The notes under the pieces are model-generated. The model searched no databases, was not told the origin of the DNA, and saw nothing but the letters and a program-made list of their open reading frames with translations. Positions 60,235 to 61,859 of a stretch of DNA of 61,859 bases are shown one piece after another. How positions within the stretch are numbered: the stretch's first letter is position 1; the number at the start of each line of letters is the position of its first letter. Made by a program: the position numbers and the translations under genes. The stretch covers positions 1 through 61,859 of the forward strand of contig CATWNM010000011.1 of assembly GCA_958352145.1 (NCBI GenBank), read 5' to 3'. This stretch comes from an uncultured Eubacteriales bacterium. GTDB lineage: Bacteria > Bacillota > Clostridia > Oscillospirales > CAG-272.

Positions 60235-61052
60235 AAATCAGATTCATTGCTGTGCTGTTGTTTTGCGCCGTATGGACGTTTTGCGTTTTTGCAACTGAAT
60301 ATACCTTTGTATATGATTATGCGGAATTGCTGACTGATGCGGAACGTGAAGCGCTGGAAAAGGACTTTGAAGCCGTTATGCAGGAAAGCGGCCTTTTATG
60401 CGTGGTCGTGATGCAGTATGGCTCCGGCAATATGTTGACGGCTTTGCCTGATTATGCCGGCGGCGCGGCTGATATGATTTTGCTTGATATTGATATGCAG
60501 GCGCGTACGTTCAACTTGTATCAGTATAACCGGGATGTAGGCGAGGCGGCGTTTCAGCTTTCCAACCGTGAGAGCGACGATATTTTGGATACGGTTTTGA
60601 TTTATATGGCGGACGGGGAATATGCCAAGGCTGCGCAGATATTCTGTTCGCTTGCCTCCGCGTATTTTTCCAATGAAGAGCCGTTTATACCAAGCAAAGA
60701 TGGATATGGGGATTACGGTTACGCCGATTATACGGAAACACGCAGTATTGGCCGCCGGATGCTTGATGCGCTGCCGTTGTCCGCTTTTATCGGGATTTTT
60801 GCCGCTGTTTGCTCTGTTGCCGGCGTATATGCCCGCTATAAGACCAAGCAGCGCGGCGCTGTATATCCGCTGGAAAAATACACCGCGCTCAATCTGACGG
60901 AACAAAATGACCGCTTTGTGAATAAAACGGTTGCCGTAACGGTAATCTCCAGCAGCAGCGACAGTTCGCATAGCGGCAGAAGTTCCGGCGGTGGAAGTTC
61001 GGGAGGCGGGCGTTCCGGCGGCGGCGGTCATGCGGGCGGACGTTCTTTTTAG
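60231..61052 (+). CDS. ydjH: TPM-domain membrane protein with Gly/Ser-rich tail (YdjH-like)
   Basis: The gene encodes 273 aa from GTG 60231, which overlaps the previous stop by four bases (GTGA); a longer frame from 60036 lies within the ydjG-like gene. A signal peptide/anchor (about 4-20) leads to a TPM (DUF477) domain (about 22-150; YVYDYAELLTDAEREALEKDF-like start, DMILLDIDMQARTFNLYQY). A transmembrane helix (about 185-205) and a tail SSGGGSSGGGRSGGGGHAGG (about 248-270) follow. The TPM domain would sit outside the membrane. Low-complexity Gly tails of this kind are usual in YgcG/TPM proteins. Confidence 0.87.
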   Translation: MKIRFIAVLLFCAVWTFCVFATEYTFVYDYAELLTDAEREALEKDFEAVMQESGLLCVVVMQYGSGNMLTALPDYAGGAADMILLDIDMQARTFNLYQYNRDVGEAAFQLSNRESDDILDTVLIYMADGEYAKAAQIFCSLASAYFSNEEPFIPSKDGYGDYGYADYTETRSIGRRMLDALPLSAFIGIFAAVCSVAGVYARYKTKQRGAVYPLEKYTALNLTEQNDRFVNKTVAVTVISSSSDSSHSGRSSGGGSSGGGRSGGGGHAGGRSF

Positions 61053-61452
61053 ATTTTGCAATTCATGTTAAAAGACTGTCGAAAAACAGAGTTTTTCGAC
61101 AGAAAAGACCGCGTTCACTCGCGTCTTTGCGCCGCTTACGCGTCACTCGCGCGGCCACAAGGTGTAAAAAAGACGGCAAAGCCGTCTTTTTTACGAAACT
61201 TTTATAGTATTTGATTTGTGTAAATACTTTTTTGACACGCTTTTAACTAAGTTTCAAAAATATATTTGAGATTTGCCCGTGGCGCCGCAATCTTTTGATT
61301 GCGGCGTCGCTTCCTTTCTTATGATCCAATCGCAGAAATGAAACGAAAATCAAATCCAATCTGTTTTATGCGTTTATGCGGTATGAAGCGGTCATATTTG
61401 GTCCCGCAGAGGAATATAGTTTTCTGAGTGCGCATATGCGGGAGGGAAGAGT
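61053..61452. other. intergenic region with three hairpins
   Basis: Stems are CTGTCGAAAAAC/GTTTTTCGACAG (61076-61102), AAAAAAGACGGC/GCCGTCTTTTTT (61166-61192, a strong terminator for the ydjIGH-like operon) and CGCCGCAATC/GATTGCGGCG (61283-61306). No gene or clear promoter is visible in the rest. Confidence 0.75.
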
Positions 61453-61859
61453 ATGACGAGCAGTGAACGCGCGGCCTTTCGGGCGGCGCTCGGAACTAAA
61501 TTTGATTATTCGGCGCTGATAGAGTGTGCATGGGTATTGTCAAAAAACTATGAATTCCTTCAATTTTCCTACCTTACCGAGAGCATTATGGGCCGTGCGA
61601 TTCCGATGTTTCGCGTGGGAGAAGGAGCCAAGGAGTTTTATTATATCGGCGCGCATCACGGCGCGGAAGGGATAACCGGCGCGCTGCTTATGCGGTTTCT
61701 CGGGGAGCTTGCCGAATTGGCGGAGCGGCACGGAACACTGATGGGCGTCAATTTGGATTATATTCTTCGGAGCAGGAGTTTATATTTCGTGCCGGTGCTG
61801 AATGTGGACGGCGTCGATATTGCCGTCAACGGTGCATCCAGGGATAATCTGATGTATGC
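61453..61859 (+). CDS. M14 zinc carboxypeptidase, 5' part (3' end outside window)
   Basis: ATG 61453 follows GGGAGGG. The 135 visible residues show the M14 pattern: SYLTESIMGRAIPMFRVG, then the zinc motif HHGAE (GAHHGAEGITGALLMRFL) and VPVLNVDGVDIAVNG, the counterpart of PxxNPDG. Here Pro-Asp is changed to Val-Asp. No signal peptide is present. The family includes gamma-D-glutamyl-meso-diaminopimelate peptidases, such as those acting on spore or cell-wall peptides. The catalytic Glu and third zinc His would lie beyond the window. Confidence 0.82.
   Translation, partial: MTSSERAAFRAALGTKFDYSALIECAWVLSKNYEFLQFSYLTESIMGRAIPMFRVGEGAKEFYYIGAHHGAEGITGALLMRFLGELAELAERHGTLMGVNLDYILRSRSLYFVPVLNVDGVDIAVNGASRDNLMY

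Noticed and set aside
1..61859. CRISPR array, rRNA operon, transposase or prophage genes
   Set aside because: No regularly spaced direct repeats, no 16S/23S/5S landmarks, and no transposase, integrase or phage structural genes were found. The two-copy hairpin repeat is the only mobile-element-like signal.

Overview
The window reads as a chromosomal piece of an anaerobic, endospore-forming Bacillota, most likely class Clostridia (Oscillospirales or Christensenellales-like; the exact group is inference). The reasons are: strong AGGAGG-type ribosome sites with many GTG/TTG starts, consensus TTGACA-17-TATAAT promoters, a tryptophan T-box riboswitch, a SPOCS/LysM spore-type protein, DUF378, VanRS-like and YdjIGH-like genes, type II pantothenate kinase, ROK glucokinase, and an aconitase/isocitrate dehydrogenase/citrate synthase cluster without the rest of the TCA cycle. 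The backbone is moderately GC-rich. The Rhs toxin tips, their immunity genes and a nucleotide-kinase-like gene are clearly AT-richer and look transferred.

Layout. 1-3835: 3' end of an Rhs/YD-repeat polymorphic toxin gene with an unrecognised C-terminal domain, a candidate immunity gene, a second 'orphan' Rhs tip with a CPCC-type candidate immunity gene, and a degraded Rhs core remnant. 3935-6364: large secreted beta-helix-like protein. 6654-10838 (minus): MarR regulator plus a heterodimeric ABC exporter. 11491-13369: SPOCS/LysM protein and DUF378 membrane protein. 13555-17495: Trp T-box leader, an interposed P-loop kinase gene, then a trpXYZ-type ABC importer, ending in a methyltransferase pseudogene. 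17889-22422 (minus): acn-icd-citrate synthase operon (the oxidative branch to 2-oxoglutarate). 22824-24050 (minus): ROK kinase and a small membrane protein. 24918-37030: a seven-gene secretion/uptake operon (giant solute-binding protein, two separate permease pairs, a propeller-TPR-YIP1 membrane protein, a DUF5696 glycosidase-like protein, no ATPase). 37275-39896: CBS-domain protein and, divergently, an orphan six-hairpin-glycosidase-like enzyme.

40033-41498: tRNA-Met, tRNA-Glu and the CCA-adding enzyme. 41552-45722: small hypothetical, VanZ, HAD phosphatase, CoaW, and a LexA-like S24 repressor divergent from a small membrane protein. 45816-48980 (minus): EF-G-like GTPase and a YtqA-type radical SAM protein. 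49224-53448: tRNA-Ser(GGA), a VanRS-like two-component system, a B12-binding-domain-type radical SAM protein and a 2[4Fe-4S] ferredoxin. 53745-57428 (minus): a six-cupredoxin multicopper oxidase with permuted copper sites. 57585-57673: tRNA-Ser(TGA). 57898-61052: a YdjI-YdjG-YdjH-like membrane stress operon without pspA. 61453-end: truncated M14 carboxypeptidase.

The points I find most worth pursuing are the permuted six-domain multicopper oxidase in a presumably anaerobic genome, the Rhs tip/immunity cassettes, the T-box separated from its transporter by a foreign kinase gene, and the ATPase-less operon that carries two permease pairs with DUF5696 and propeller-TPR-YIP1 proteins.
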